Source of the DNA: Symbiodinium microadriaticum
Taxonomy: Eukaryota; Sar; Dinophyceae; Suessiales; Symbiodiniaceae
DNA: 64,000 nucleotides
Assembly: GCA_001939145.1 (NCBI GenBank)
Contig: LSRX01000063.1
Location: forward strand, 1,040,554 to 1,104,553
Direction of reading: 5' to 3'
Part shown: positions 12,180 to 22,545 of the stretch, piece after piece
Layout: every line of letters starts with the position of its first letter
Numbering within the stretch: the stretch's first letter is position 1
The notes under the pieces: generated by a model
Seen by the model: only the letters and a program-made list of their open reading frames with translations
Database searches by the model: none
Told to the model about the DNA's origin: nothing
Translations under genes and position numbers: made by a program

Positions 12180-13378
12180 AGTTGTCCTCCCTCCAATCCG
12201 GCTGGGCCAACAGCAGAAGAGTTCGCACAGCTCTGCCGGCGTTTGGAGACTCTCGAGAACCCTGGCTGCAGAGTTTCCTTTTGATTAGTGTGCCAGGGCA
12301 GGATGATTCCCCCGTAGAGCTGGAGTTTGAGGTGGCTAACTTAAGGTGACGCAATTCTCCGAATTCCGAGGCGTGATACGGCTTCGCTTGCGAGCCAACT
12401 GCAGAGCTTCCGGGAAGAAAGCCTTGCGGAGCCTGGGCTGCGAGCACGGAGCTTTTGGCCTTGTAGCCTGGTGGCCTTTGCAGGACATGAAGGGGGTGCG
12501 GGATCAAGGCCGCCAACAGGCCGGACGACTGCTCTGTCAAATCGCCCCTTCCTGGCATCTGCTCCTGGCAGGCTGAGGCTTATGAGCGACATTGGCGTGA
12601 TGAGACGCGAAGGCGGTCGGTGGTTAGAGCACAGTGCGACATAGTTTACATGCAACGCTACATGCAAGCATGCATGTAAACGTCGCTGGTAAGATTTCGC
12701 AAATCTCACCGCCTGCACATGGAGCCACTCCTTGGAAACAAACGGGATCTTCAGAATTTCATCCGCTCCAAGTGATCGTGGCCGAGTAACGGCTCATCAG
12801 GCACCTCGAGGCCTGTGAGGAGCACCTTCGCCAGCGCTTCCGAGAAGAGCAACTCAGCGACATCCAGACCCAAGCAGCCGACAAGCTCGGGAGCAAGCCG
12901 GGCAAGCATTGTTACGGTTGATGATATAAATCCTGCATTACCCATAATAAGGAATATGCCATAATTCCCATAGTTTAGGGTCCTTGAGGTAATGCTAAGG
13001 ATTTATATCATCAACAGTAGGACCATGTTCTCTCCCTGTTTCCTAGCGAGGAATCGGCAGCAACTGGAAGCCACGGAGCACCGGATCTTCAAGAATGCCC
13101 CCTGGCTCCACTGAGCTTCTCTGCACCGCAGGGAGACGTGGGTCCACTGTAGTTTTGGGGCCTTAATAATTACCCTTGTACCATTTTAGGGGTTCCCTTA
13201 TTGCAGTTGTAGTATCATATGCCCTAAAACCCTATTCTGATCATTAAGGCCCCTTGTTACAGGTGATGCAGGAGTTTGAGAGCCAGCTCCGTGGGGCTGT
13301 GGCCAAGCTCTGTGCGCCACAGTCCCCGCAGTCGCAGTTCGAAGCGGAGGAGCCAGAGCAGGAGCCAGAGCCTTAAGG
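12180..13378 (+). CDS. charged helical protein, multi-exon, unrecognised
   Basis: A series of exon-like stretches has the same Gln/Glu/Arg-rich helical character: TAEEFAQLCRRLETLENPG (about 12205-12262), MKGVRDQGRQQAGRLLCQIA (about 12487-12546), EAYERHWRDETRRRSVVRAQ (about 12574-12633, after a CTGGCAG acceptor), RLIRHLEACEEHLRQRFREE and onwards (about 12789-12915), RNRQQLEATEHRIFKNA (about 13048-13098), and VMQEFESQLRGAVAKLC (from 13264) ending EPEQEPEP and a stop near 13375. The function is unknown; coiled-coil character is likely. Two small inverted-repeat elements (12911-13018 and 13152-13255) occupy the gaps between the last three exons, so they appear to be intronic. Confidence 0.45.
12911..13020. 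mobile_element. MITE-like element, copy 1
   Basis: About 108 bp with inverted ends: GTTGATGATATAAATCC on the left and its reverse complement GGATTTATATCATCAAC on the right, followed inward by TGCATTACC and GGTAATGC. A second copy, in opposite orientation and roughly 90% identical by eye, lies at 54353-54459. It has no coding capacity, as expected for a miniature inverted-repeat element. It sits between two putative exons of the surrounding gene. Confidence 0.7.
13152..13258. mobile_element. small inverted-repeat element (GGGGCCTTAATRAT ends)
   Basis: The ends are GGGGCCTTAATAATTA and, in reverse complement, GGGGCCTTAATGATCA. Thirty bases at its right end (13226-13255) recur with one mismatch at 15692-15721. 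The right end is followed at once by GTTACAG and the VMQEF exon, so the element appears to abut a splice acceptor. Confidence 0.5.
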
Positions 13379-13839
13379 AGCCCCCTAAGACAGCTTGGAG
13401 TGGAGCCAAGAGGCGGTGGACATAAGAGCACATCTTGGCAGCTTTCAGGTACGAGACGCCCGGCCCAGAGGAAACCATCCGAGTCGAGAAGAAGGTCTTC
13501 GACATCTCGCGGGCCGAGCTGGCTGACTCCGCCACTTCGCTCAAGTCAAGCTTTGGCAACCACGCAGGATTCAGCAGCGAGAGAGTCGAATTGACAGCGC
13601 ATAGTTTGCTGAAGGAGCTCAGCTTGCAGACTATCGGCTCCATCGCTCGACGGGTATCCGCATCTCTGGGAGGAGAGAGCAGGCCCTGGGGCTGTGCCGT
13701 CTGAAGCGAGCTGATGTTTGATTCGTCTGATGCCCTGCAAGATCCGCGGCAAGTTCCAGCACACCCCAAAGAGCCTTTGCGGAAGACTGTCCGTCTTTGT
13801 ATCGCTCCGTAAAGCACGAGGATGGTCGGGAACTGGATG

Positions 13840-14590
13840 GGAATAACAGCTGAGTTTGTTTGTGAGAATGTCCGTAGCCCAGGAGAGACGGACACGATCA
13901 TGCATGAAGCTCCTCAATCTAAGGAGACGCTGCCGAGAAGCGTGCTCTTCAGCAAATGCACAGGTTGGCTGTTTCAATCGGGCCGTGCTTGCGAAGATTC
14001 CTGCGGGTTGCTTCATGCTAGTTGCGACTTTCTCCATCTCTGTGCGAGTCGACTTTCGGCACACGCCTCTGCAGTCCAGGCTTCCGTCGAGCCGGAACGA
14101 CCGAAGCCCGCGGACCGAACCCAGCTTCGAGCAGTTGGAGCAGGCGACGGCACTGTTGGCCATTTTTGCGGAGACTACATCAAGCTACAGACTTCATAAC
14201 AAAAATGCTGGTGTCGTCAAGCTGGCGTTTCAGACAGCGTGTTCAAGTCAGCTTGCCAGAATCACAGAGCTTGTTTGCACGTAACCTGCAAACAGCAAGT
14301 ATCGACATGCTGTGAGATCGCTGCCGAAATTTGGGCCAGACTGAGCATGCGCGTCATGCAATCTTGGGCCTTTGTGCACTGCTTGGACCAGGAGATGGAG
14401 AGGCTTGCAGATATGAGGCGCTATGCATCACAAGTGCCACTTTGGCCGCATCTAGGTCGGCACAAGATAGCGCCAATCTGCCCAAGTCCACTTCTTCGGA
14501 CAGAAGCTCGCAGCGCCAGGCTCGGGGCGAAGTCGCAGGAGCTGACAGGCGCGCAGAGTTTGATGAGACCGTGGGTCATCAGTATATAAG
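13840..14590 (+). CDS. weak exons, possibly NxAWA-repeat related
   Basis: Stretches such as EIAAEIWARLSMRVMQSWAF and its continuation DQEMERLADMRRYA (about 14320-14420) faintly resemble the helical repeat proteins nearby (QSWAFVHCL against NTAWAFAKL). Other frames across the interval compete. This is a low-confidence exon cluster. Confidence 0.2.
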
Positions 14591-14619
14591 CAATGGATGC
14601 CAGCGTGTACGCAGATGAG

Positions 14620-15480
14620 GCTCTCGAGTGGTGCCAGGGTCAGCTTCGCAGCCCTTCGACGCGTGGCAAGCCGCAGAGGACGAGCTTCCAAAGAGGGGTG
14701 TGGAGCTGGTACATACTCTCAGAATAAGTCCCGCTGCTTGCATGCACGGCCACATACCGGAGACCACCGACATATGTCCACAGCTATGCATACATAGGCA
14801 AATGCAAAGGTGTTGGCTGTAGCTTATGGGAAGCGTTTATTCGTGTCTGTCAGTGTAGGAAAGACACACAAGGGCAGTCGTTTGGGCTTTGACGGTGACT
14901 CTGGGGCACTTCAAGTGTCGTACGGGCCTGTTGCACGTCGGCCTCATTAGCCAAAGCCGGCTGGTGACCCGACGAGGTGTGAGGCATGTTGGTAGTTTGT
15001 CGCTCCAGGGCTCGTGTTCCAGAACCTTTTCCCTATGTACCTTCAGCATGGGGTGGGCAAACTTTCCTTCATGCCCTGCGCTCAGCTGTGCTCGGAGTCG
15101 CCGTCAGTCCCCTAGGGGCCAAGGGACTGCTGGGCAACTCCAAGCCCTTGAAAGACAGGGAGGGGTATACTGCATCTCTTCCGGACCCAATCCTGTCAGC
15201 CAGACCGAGACCGGCCTGCACTCGAACCAGGGCCTTCCAACAGTTTTTGGTCATTGCGCTGCAGAGGCGAGCCGACAAGTGTAAGCTACTTCTTCCAGCC
15301 TAAGACTGTGCATTGTGCAACAGCATCGTTGCGCAATGCCGGTGGACCACTCGTGGTGTCACACGCGAGTCTTTTCCTGCAGATACCAGGTATTACACGT
15401 AGCCTTAGAGGAGCGGCGGATCTGTTTCGGACAGACGGATCTGTTTGTTTGAGTTTGTTTTTTCCCTGTCTCTGACCAAT
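14620..15480. other. no gene supported
   Basis: Several short frames overlap on both strands without a recognisable motif, and no repeat or inverted-end element stands out. Confidence 0.3.
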
Positions 15481-15510
15481 AAGGAAGGGTGTGGGCTGCA
15501 AGAGCAACAG

Positions 15511-16646
15511 GATGCCTCAGCAGAGAAAGGGCTCGCGGCAGGAGAGCCTCAGCCGGGAGATCAAGGAGGTGCCCGCGCGGCGCCGGACCATGCCGGCCGC
15601 TGCTCCATCTCCGACGCTTCCTGACACAGCTCGGCCAAATGCTAGGAGCCTTTAGGCGCCGGGATCTATTATACTATAATAAGGAACCCGCAAAACCCTA
15701 TTCTGATTATTAAGGCCCCTTTTTTAGGGTGAGATCGTGTTTTTTTTTTTTTTGGCCTTGGCCAAGGTTTGGCCGCCCCGAAACTCCTGGGCGGACCACC
15801 AGCGCCGAGCGGTGGAAGTCCGGAGCCGAGCCGGGTACATAATAATAAATACATAACCAAAAATAAGCAAATAAATAGATACATTAATAAACAAATAAAA
15901 TAGATGAATGAATATCAAAATGAATAGATAAATAAACAAATATAAATAAATAAATGTATATACATACATACATACATACATACAGACAGACAGACAGACA
16001 GACAGACAGCCAGGCAGGCAGGCAGGCAGACAGACAGACAGACAGACATACATACATACATCCATACATACATTATATGTGATATAAAATAGATTTGCTT
16101 TGCCTTCTCTTTTTGCAACGAGGCGCAGATCTTCAGTTCAGCCCGAAGGGGCTCAGGCTCCCGCCTGCCCATGGGAGGCCGACGCACCAGTGGCCACTAG
16201 TGTAGGGCTTAGGGATTAGGGTTTAGGGTGTAGGGATTAGGGATTAGAGTTTAGGGTTTGGGGTTTCGGGATTAGGGATTAGGGTTTGGGTGAAATCACG
16301 CAGTGCTGTTTCCCAGCATTTCCCAGCTGATCAGCAGAGTCTGGGTTCAAAAAAAGGTTTAGGGGTTCCCAGCTGATCAGCAGAGTCTGGGTTCAAAAAA
16401 AGCGTTAGGGTAGGGATTAGGGATTTGGGTTTAGGGTTTAGGGTTTAGGGATTAGGGATTGGGTTTAGGGTTTAGGGTTCAGGGTTTAGAGAGAAGAGGG
16501 AAAAGGGTTTAGGGTTTAGGGGGGCTGTAAGTGAGCTCAGTTTCCTTGTGCCCTCAGGAGGAGCAGCAGCTGCCTGCCTCACGAGTTCAATGGCCGGCTG
16601 TGCCCTGGCTCAAGCTGGCGGATTTTCCAGCGTAGCTTTGCTTTTC
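15511..16646 (+). CDS. small basic protein, putative multi-exon gene
   Basis: An ATG at 15511 opens MPQQRKGSRQESLSREIKEV and runs 47 codons to a stop near 15654, though splicing may intervene. Later exon-like pieces are QIFSSARRGSGSRLPMGGRR (about 16127-16186) and, after a CCCTCAG acceptor, EEQQLPASRVQWPAVPWLKL ending DFPA and a stop (about 16559-16636). A telomere-like tract separates the last two pieces, which would place it in an intron. The function is unknown and the linkage of the pieces is inference. Confidence 0.3.
15692..15721 (+). repeat. partial second copy of the GGGGCCTTAAT element
   Basis: Thirty bases match 13226-13255 with a single C/T difference, beginning AAAACCCTATTCTGAT and ending AAGGCCCCTT. 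Upstream similarity is weaker (ATAATAAGGAACCC), so this is a truncated or diverged copy. Confidence 0.6.
15838..16072. repeat. nested tetranucleotide microsatellite
   Basis: AAAT-rich DNA is followed by (CATA)n, (CAGA)n, (GGCA)n, (CAGA)n and (CATA)n in a symmetric order. The long minus-strand frames here are pure low complexity. Confidence 0.9.
16201..16520 (+). repeat. interstitial telomere-like TTTAGGG tract
   Basis: Many imperfect TTTAGGG and ATTAGGG units are present. They are interrupted by two copies of a roughly 36-bp cassette containing CAGCTGATCAGCAGAGTCTG and GGTTCAAAAAAA (about 16319-16355 and 16366-16401). A related cassette occurs in another telomere-like tract near 41799. Confidence 0.9.
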
Positions 16647-17394
16647 GGAGCATTTCTGGCCGAGGATTGGCAGGTGGACAGTCAAGGACGGCTGATCTTT
16701 TAAGGACCGTCCCTAGGTACGCGGTCTTAAAGGAGCCTTTTGGGTCCGCAGAAATTCGCCACACCTAATGCCGGGATTTCTCGGCCCATGGGTTCAGAGA
16801 CTAGCTCGCAGAAGAGAAGCTTCAAGGCAGCTGCGACGCCCGGATCGTTGCTCAGCAGCTGAGTCTGTTCCAAAGCGAATCGGGTTGGATTCTGGAATTC
16901 TGCAGCTCGTCTGCGAACCTATCGGAATGGCGCTGTAGGAAAATGATGCTTAGGATGTGAGGCAACTCCCTCCCCGCGAAAGTGGTACTAGATTAGAGAT
17001 CCGACGGCAAGCTACGCTAGATAAGCTGTTGCTAGATTCGGGGCATGCCTCAGATCCTGTTTGCGCAGTCTGTCTGGTGCCCTTAGTGCTGAAAGCAGCT
17101 GCTGGGCTGACTGGGTTTGAACGCTTAGATCCGTCAGTCTGCAGTGGGACTGCGACAGTAGCAATGCTGTGCTCCACTGCGCGGCCAAGCCACCTTTTCG
17201 CTCGCAAGGAAGAAGTTCGATTGTACTTCGCAGCAGGAGATAGAAATATGCAAGTCAACCAACGGAGAAGTTCTGCCGAGGTCTGTGCTGAAAGCACAGC
17301 TTATGTCGCGAATGAGCCAGTTCCAGTTGCAGAACGTGCCGTGGCGATTCAGATCGTTTCGCTGATGCCCAGATGCCGACGTAGATGCGCCTCT

Positions 17395-17493
17395 TCTGCA
17401 CACACAGGTGATGAACACCACCTGGGCCTTTGCTAAGCTCAGCTGTGCCGATGCCGACCTCATGGCACTCGACTCGGCTTGGAAGCCCGTATG
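17395..17493 (+). CDS. 3' exon of an NxAWAxAKL-repeat gene
   Basis: After a CACACAG acceptor the frame reads MNTTWAFAKLSCADADLMAL and on to DSAWKPV and a stop at about 17493. NTTWAFAKL matches the helical repeat seen in the other loci of this window. Upstream exons were not resolved: 16957-17436 holds long frames without the motif. The stop is only about 65 bp before the spliced-leader-like site of the dynamin gene, so this appears to be the neighbour's 3' end. Confidence 0.5.
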
Positions 17494-17556
17494 AGTCCTG
17501 AACACAGCATGAGCACCCATCCTGCATAAGTTGGGCAGCTGTGGCAACTGCTCGTC

Positions 17557-17567
17557 TTTGGCTCAAG
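17557..17567 (+). promoter_or_regulatory. relict spliced-leader match at trans-splice site
   Basis: TTTGGCTCAAG matches the last 11 bases of the dinoflagellate spliced leader (which ends TTTTGGCTCAAG), 36 bases before the dynamin start codon. Genes derived from reinserted mature mRNA keep such a relict, and its terminal AG can serve as the trans-splice acceptor. The paralogue has the shorter CGGCTCAAG at 58374-58382. Confidence 0.55.
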
Positions 17568-17603
17568 CACCGGCCTGCGTGAGGCAGCCGGCGCAACTCC
17601 AGC

Positions 17604-20197
17604 ATGTCTGCCATCTATGAGAACCTGAGGCAGCTCATCACCGTGGTAGATGAGCTGCGAGATGTGGGCCTGCAGCACTACATCAGCCTTCCTCGGATAG
17701 CTGCAATCGGGACTCAGAGCAGTGGAAGCTCGGGTCTGCAGTGTCAGACTTGCCGGAGGTCTAGATTGGTCGCATTTTGGGATGGTCCTGGCTTTCAGTT
17801 GAATCAGTATTGCTGTCAATCGTTGTCCTTTTCCATTTACTTTCTAGTCTCAGCCGTCTCAAGGAAAGAGTTCTCTCATTGAGTCCATCGTTGGCCTGGA
17901 CTTTCTGCCGCGTGGAGGGGGGGTTGTCACACGACGCCCTCTGGAGTTGCGCCTTGTGCACTTGAACTCGCAGGAGTACGCGGAAGACAAGGCTTGGGCT
18001 GTCTTTGACAAGGTGCTTGGCCGCAGGTTTTGCAGAGCTTTTCGTTGTAGCAAGGGAGTCAAGACTCCCTGCCCAGATACAATAGTAATAGAGATGGGGA
18101 AGGGTTGTACAAGTTGTAGATGCATGCTCTCTTCCTCGAGCCCTGGGCTCAACGAAGGTCGGAGATAAGAAGTTCACCAACTTTGACGAGGTCAGGCAAG
18201 AGATCGAGCGCCAGACGGATCAAGTCGCAGGCTCGAACAAGGGGATCGTCAATGACCCCATCATCCTCACGATCTATGCCACAGGGGCACCGGACCTGAC
18301 ACTGATTGATCTGCCGGGGGTTACCAGAGTGCCGGTCAAGGGCAGTGACCAGAAAGAGGATGTTGAGAAGCTGACGAAGGACATGACGCTTCACTACATC
18401 AACGATCCTCGCACGATTGTCCTGGCAGTGCTGCCAGCCAATCAGGACATGTCCGTTTCGGACAGTCTCCAGCTGGCCCGTCAGGTAGACCCACAGGGCC
18501 TGAGATCTATCGGCGTCATCACCAAGATCGACATCATGGATCAAGGAACGGATGCAGCAACCATGCTAAGAGGTGAGGATGTGCCTCTACGCCTTGGCTA
18601 TGTCGGGGTAAAGATGCGTAGCCAGCAAGACATTGTGAACAAGAAGCCAGTCAAGGATTCCCTTAAAGACGAGAAAGAGTGGTTTGACAATCACCGCATC
18701 TACAGCAAGCTGCCGCCAGGCATGATTGGGACCCCCGTCTTGATCGACAAACTGACGCAGATTCTCTTCAAGCATATTCGAAGGTTTCTGCCCGAAATCA
18801 AGAAAGAGATCAACGAAAAGCGGAGATCTGTCCAAGATCGCTTGGACGAACTTGGAGAGGGAGTGCCGCTTGAAACCGCAGAGAGGGTCCAGGTGATGTG
18901 GACTTTGGTTACAGACTATTGTGAGATGTTCAAGAACACCATCAGAGGCAAGTATGACCGCAAGCTGCAGCGATACATGTGCAACCTCACCGGGGGTGGT
19001 GCACAGGGAGGTTCGGGTGGCGCGAAGATTCGCAGCATCATGAACGATTTTCTGATAGACTTCATGGAGACAAAGATCACGGCTGACATGTCCGATGACG
19101 ACATTGACAAGGCAATTCGCCTGCATGAGGGCGATGCATTGCCAGGATTTCCATCGCCAGATACCTTCGAGTTCTTGGCTCTGCCACACCTGCAAAAGCT
19201 CGCGATTCCGTCGGTAGAGTGCGTGCACAACATTTCCGCAGCACTGGATGTACTGTCGCAGCGCATGGCACATGCAGTGTTCCGCCGGTTCCCCAAGATG
19301 GCAGAGTCAGTCTTGAACCTGACACAGAACATCATTCAAGAGCAGAAGGATGAGACTCGCCGGATTGTGGAAGAGCAGATAGCATGCTCCATTGGCTACC
19401 TCTTCACGAACGATCCGAGCTACCTGACCAACCATGGCTCCATGGAGCCTATGTACGAGCAACAGCAGCAGAAGCCACCGCCTCCAGTTGAGGAGGAAAA
19501 GAAAGAGCCGGGAATGGCAGACAAAATGAAAGACGCTACGAAGCAGGGGTATCAAAGTGTGAGCAGCACAGTTAGCTCCATGCTGAGGAAGACCGAGGCC
19601 CAAAGAAAGCAGCAGCGGTACAGCGGGCCTTTCGTTGCTGAGATTCGAAAGCGGTTGGATTCCTACTTCGAGCTTACGGTGAGAAACATCAGAGATTCCA
19701 TTCCAAAGGCGATTGGCTTCTACCTCGTCAGGGCGGTGCAGGACAAGCTGCAGTTTGAGCTTCTGAATGCCTTGAATCACCCGGACAAGTTGTCCGAGCT
19801 CCTCGGAGAGCCTCCCCACATAGTTGAAGAGAGGCGCACATTGAACAACCAGCTGCAGGTCTTGATGAAAGCAAGCTCCGTCTTGACGAGAGACCCAACT
19901 CTCGCAGCCATCGCCTTTGAGGCAGAGGACGAGGCAGCGTCCAGCCCCACAGCCCCCTCTCCCGCTCCCCCCAAACCCATGCCAGCTGCAGCCGCAGGCG
20001 CAGGCCCTGCAGTACCCGTCTCCACCATGCCCTCGATGCCCTCTGCCAAGCCGGCTGTCTCAGTTCCGGCTCCAGCCCCGAAGCCAGCAGGAGCCACGAG
20101 CCTCTTTGGTGCTGGGTCTGCGCCACCGCGATCGTCGCTTTTTGAGGAGGGACAGCCGAAGCGCCCGGCAGCCAAGAACCCTTTGTTTGATAGTTAG
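17604..20197 (+). CDS. dynamin-related GTPase, copy 1
   Basis: Large dynamin-family GTPase, a mechanoenzyme that self-assembles on membranes for fission or remodelling. Protein continuity gives three exons: 17604-17724, 17864-18012 and 18158-20197, for 769 residues. Intron 1 (17725-17863) has a GA donor and AG acceptor; intron 2 (18013-18157) is GT-AG. All GTPase motifs are visible: G1 GTQSSGKSS (residues 36-44), switch Thr63 in VVTRRP, G3 DLPG (141-144) and G4 TKID (212-215). A middle/stalk region follows, then a Gln/Pro linker and a GTPase effector domain at about 570-665 ([20 protein letters not shown] and onwards). The tail is Pro/Ala-rich. No PH domain is seen, so it resembles Vps1/Drp1-type proteins rather than classical dynamin. 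The exact target (mitochondrion, plastid, vacuole or peroxisome) cannot be told. The paralogue starts at 58419. Confidence 0.92.
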
Positions 20198-20269
20198 GCC
20201 AGTGCGGCCAGTTACGCCTTGCTGTTTTCCCCGCCTCGCCGTGGCGGTAGGACCTATTGCACGAATTGC

Positions 20270-20315
20270 TTCGACAAGGACATGTGTTTAAAGAGCACGT
20301 GTTGATTTTGCACAC
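20270..20315 (+). other. conserved 3' UTR block shared by dynamin paralogues
   Basis: GACATGTGTTTAAAGAGCAC continuing GTGTTGATTTTGC recurs with one or two changes at about 61052-61086, downstream of the second dynamin gene. It is outside the coding sequence, so it is either a shared 3' UTR element or residual duplication homology. Confidence 0.5.
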
Positions 20316-20769
20316 ACCCGCTTCGCGACATGGGGCCAAAACAGAGACACGTGTGCTGCAAAGATGGTTGACGGCACGCCCTCATCTCCTCCGATGGTAT
20401 GTCAACGGAATACAGGTTCTCGGCTAGGTGCAGATGAGCTTTACAAGAAGCTTGCTTGCGCTCTCCTCTGCACTCAAAAATCATCTTTGGCACTAGTTCT
20501 GCAGCAAGGCTCGCTTCACGTCTGAGCTGCCCCGCCGCGATCTGGCAGCTGGTGACCTCACGGTGCGGGATGTCCTTCAACATGTCGTCGAGCATGTGTC
20601 CTTCACAGCCTAAGGCCCAGTCACTCAAAGCTCGAGTAATTAACTTGAGTGGACTGTGATGCGATGCTACCTTAATCGACATGCACTCGCGGGCTTTTTG
20701 CCTTTAGTTAGATTCTTCAGGACTGAAATTCTTGGTGGTGTATCCACCGAGGAAGACTCCTGGAGCCTG

Positions 20770-22080
20770 AATTGCAGGTTGCAGCATGGTGCTGTGCTAG
20801 CGCGGAGCACCTCAACGAGCACTTCCTCCAGAAGCTGGCGTGTGCAACTCATCGTCGACGGAATTTTCGGGTTTCGCTCTCACAGGAGCTGCATCAGAAG
20901 CCCTGTCCACCAAGGAAGGATATCCTCATGAAGCTCCCGAACATGGGATACCAGGCCAGGTCATTTCAGTTGCACAAACACATCTTGACTAGGGTCACGA
21001 CGTCGCGACAGGACTTGGCCAATGTCTCCTGGGCCTTTGCGAAGCTCAGCGTTCAAAACGATGAGTTGTTCGAGGCAGGTACGGGATGGTTGTTCGTGAT
21101 CGTGGCACTTTGTCTTACCAGAGGGTGCTGTGACATCACTGTGCCTGGAGGCCATAGCCAAGGAGGTCGTGAGGAAACTCCCAGAGCCAGTGGCCCAGGC
21201 TCTCGCGCGGTATCGGAGATGCACCCAAAGAGGCCTCACAAAGCCCCGCGGGCTGAATCCTCTTCCCGGACCCGAGGTTTGAGCCGCAGAACCTGGCCAT
21301 CACAGCATGGGCTGGGGCCTTACTGTAGCAGCCTGAAATTGGCGATTTCTGATGCCCGGATGAATCCGCCATAAGCCTCGAAGTCTCGATCAGGCTTTTG
21401 CCACCTTGGCCCGCACAGAGGAGAGTATGTTCCAGGCAGCCCGCAGCCTTTCTGCCTGCGGTCTTGCGGTGTGATGCCCACCCCCCTGCCTTGTAGACTC
21501 GACCCACTTCATGCATCAGGCAATTGCAGCCGAGTCTCAACGAAAGATCGCCAGATTCGATCCGCAGTGCCACAGCCTCAACAATCGTTTTGACACCCAG
21601 AAGGTCTACCGCAGGTTGATGTGCTAATGCAACTGCAATATTCAGCTCCTTTGGCCGAGGCTGCGCAAACCTCCTCTACGCTTTCGGGAAGCTTGCGGCA
21701 GGGGGATCCCAGACGGCCAGTTCAACGGACAGTGATGATTGCTGTAACGCAGCCTGCATTTGCATTGCGCAAGGTGCAGGATGAGAAGCTCTTGGAAATG
21801 GTGGTGAGTCGTGTCGAGAAGACTGCGGACAGGCAAAGGACATAGCATATACATATTTCACAACACTGCTGCTGCGGTTCGATGGTGCGCAGGTTCAAGA
21901 TGCTGGAGCTGTGCAATGCTGCCTGGGGGATTTCAAAGATGTCTTTTCCAGTGGATAAGATCGACAAGGGTATGCAGGCCGGACTCAGCATTCCGATTTG
22001 ACGAGAATGCTGCTGTGCAAGGCTGCCGCCGTTTTTGTGCCTTTGCAAGCAGTGCAGCAACCTGCAAATTCACATGCTGA
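20770..22080 (+). CDS. NxAWAxAKL-repeat (HPR/RAP-type) protein, multi-exon
   Basis: A long first frame (20772-21374) contains AEHLNEHFLQKLAC and DLANVSWAFAKLSVQNDELF. It is followed in other frames by CLEAIAKEVVRKLPEPVAQA (about 21138-21200), FEPQNLAITAWAGALL (about 21281-21326), AFATLARTEESMFQAA (about 21394-21440), AIAAESQRKIARFDPQ (about 21520-21570), GCANLLYAFGKLAAGGSQTA (about 21660-21718) and LELCNAAWGISKMSF (about 21903-21948). The pattern of an amphipathic helix followed by a (N)xxWAFAKL helix repeats at least five times. By family this is probably an organelle-targeted RNA-binding protein. Most introns appear short and no RAP domain is evident. Similar loci occur at 5.4-7.7, 33.0 and 44.1-45.8 kb. 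Confidence 0.6.
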
Positions 22081-22189
22081 CTCCGAGCAACTCCCGCAGC
22101 TAAATGAAGGTGAGGCAGCCTGCAGAGAAGCTGTTCTTTACACGCGCTGATCAGTTCATGTGACATGCAGATAGTCGCACGGCCGATGC

Positions 22190-22545
22190 ATGGGGGATGC
22201 TTGCGACCTGGACGAGCTCCTGGATGCGGCGAGGGACGGGGATCTCTCCAAGGCCCAGGGTTCTGCTGCTTGTAGTGCCCGAAGCATGGAAAGCAGTCAG
22301 CCGGATTTGGCTCTTGAGCCTGCGTTGACCAGAAGAGTTACATGTCTTGGCCAAGCAGGCTGCGGAAATTCTGGAGGCCAGCCAGACAAATATCAGGCAG
22401 CTCAGATGGGTTCGGGTTCGAACCAAAAAATGCTGCCAGCGGTTGCAAAAGCCAGGCTTTTGCTCCGACATTCCGATCTCGAGCGCTGGACGCCGTTGCA
22501 TTTCGCAGCAGGGAACGATCATGGAGAGGCCATCGCCTGATGTCA
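22190..22545 (+). CDS. ankyrin-repeat protein, 5' exons
   Basis: An ATG at 22190 opens MGDACDLDELLDAARDGDLS, which looks like the start of an ankyrin protein. A later exon (about 22440-22530) reads LLRHSDLERWTPLHFAAGND continuing HGEAIA, where WTPLHFAAGN is a textbook ankyrin helix-turn core. The two pieces are in the same frame over parts of the interval, but the middle is not ankyrin-like and is probably intronic. More ankyrin exons appear 4 kb downstream at 26.6 kb and beyond, after the CEP135-like ORF. Whether these belong to one gene is unresolved. Confidence 0.5.

Noticed and set aside
15724-16069. Cys/Leu/Val-rich ORFs over tetranucleotide repeats (also 61547-61891)
   Set aside because: Pure microsatellite translations.
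16606-16614. TGGCTCAAG as a second spliced-leader relict (also 22721-22729)
   Set aside because: Only nine bases match, the site at 16606 falls inside a plausible exon, and neither precedes a supported start codon. Chance is sufficient.
18587-20339. minus-strand ORFs of up to 228 codons across dynamin copy 1 (and equivalents in copy 2)
   Set aside because: They lie wholly antisense to a well-supported GTPase exon and are mirrored in the paralogue only because the sense sequence is conserved.
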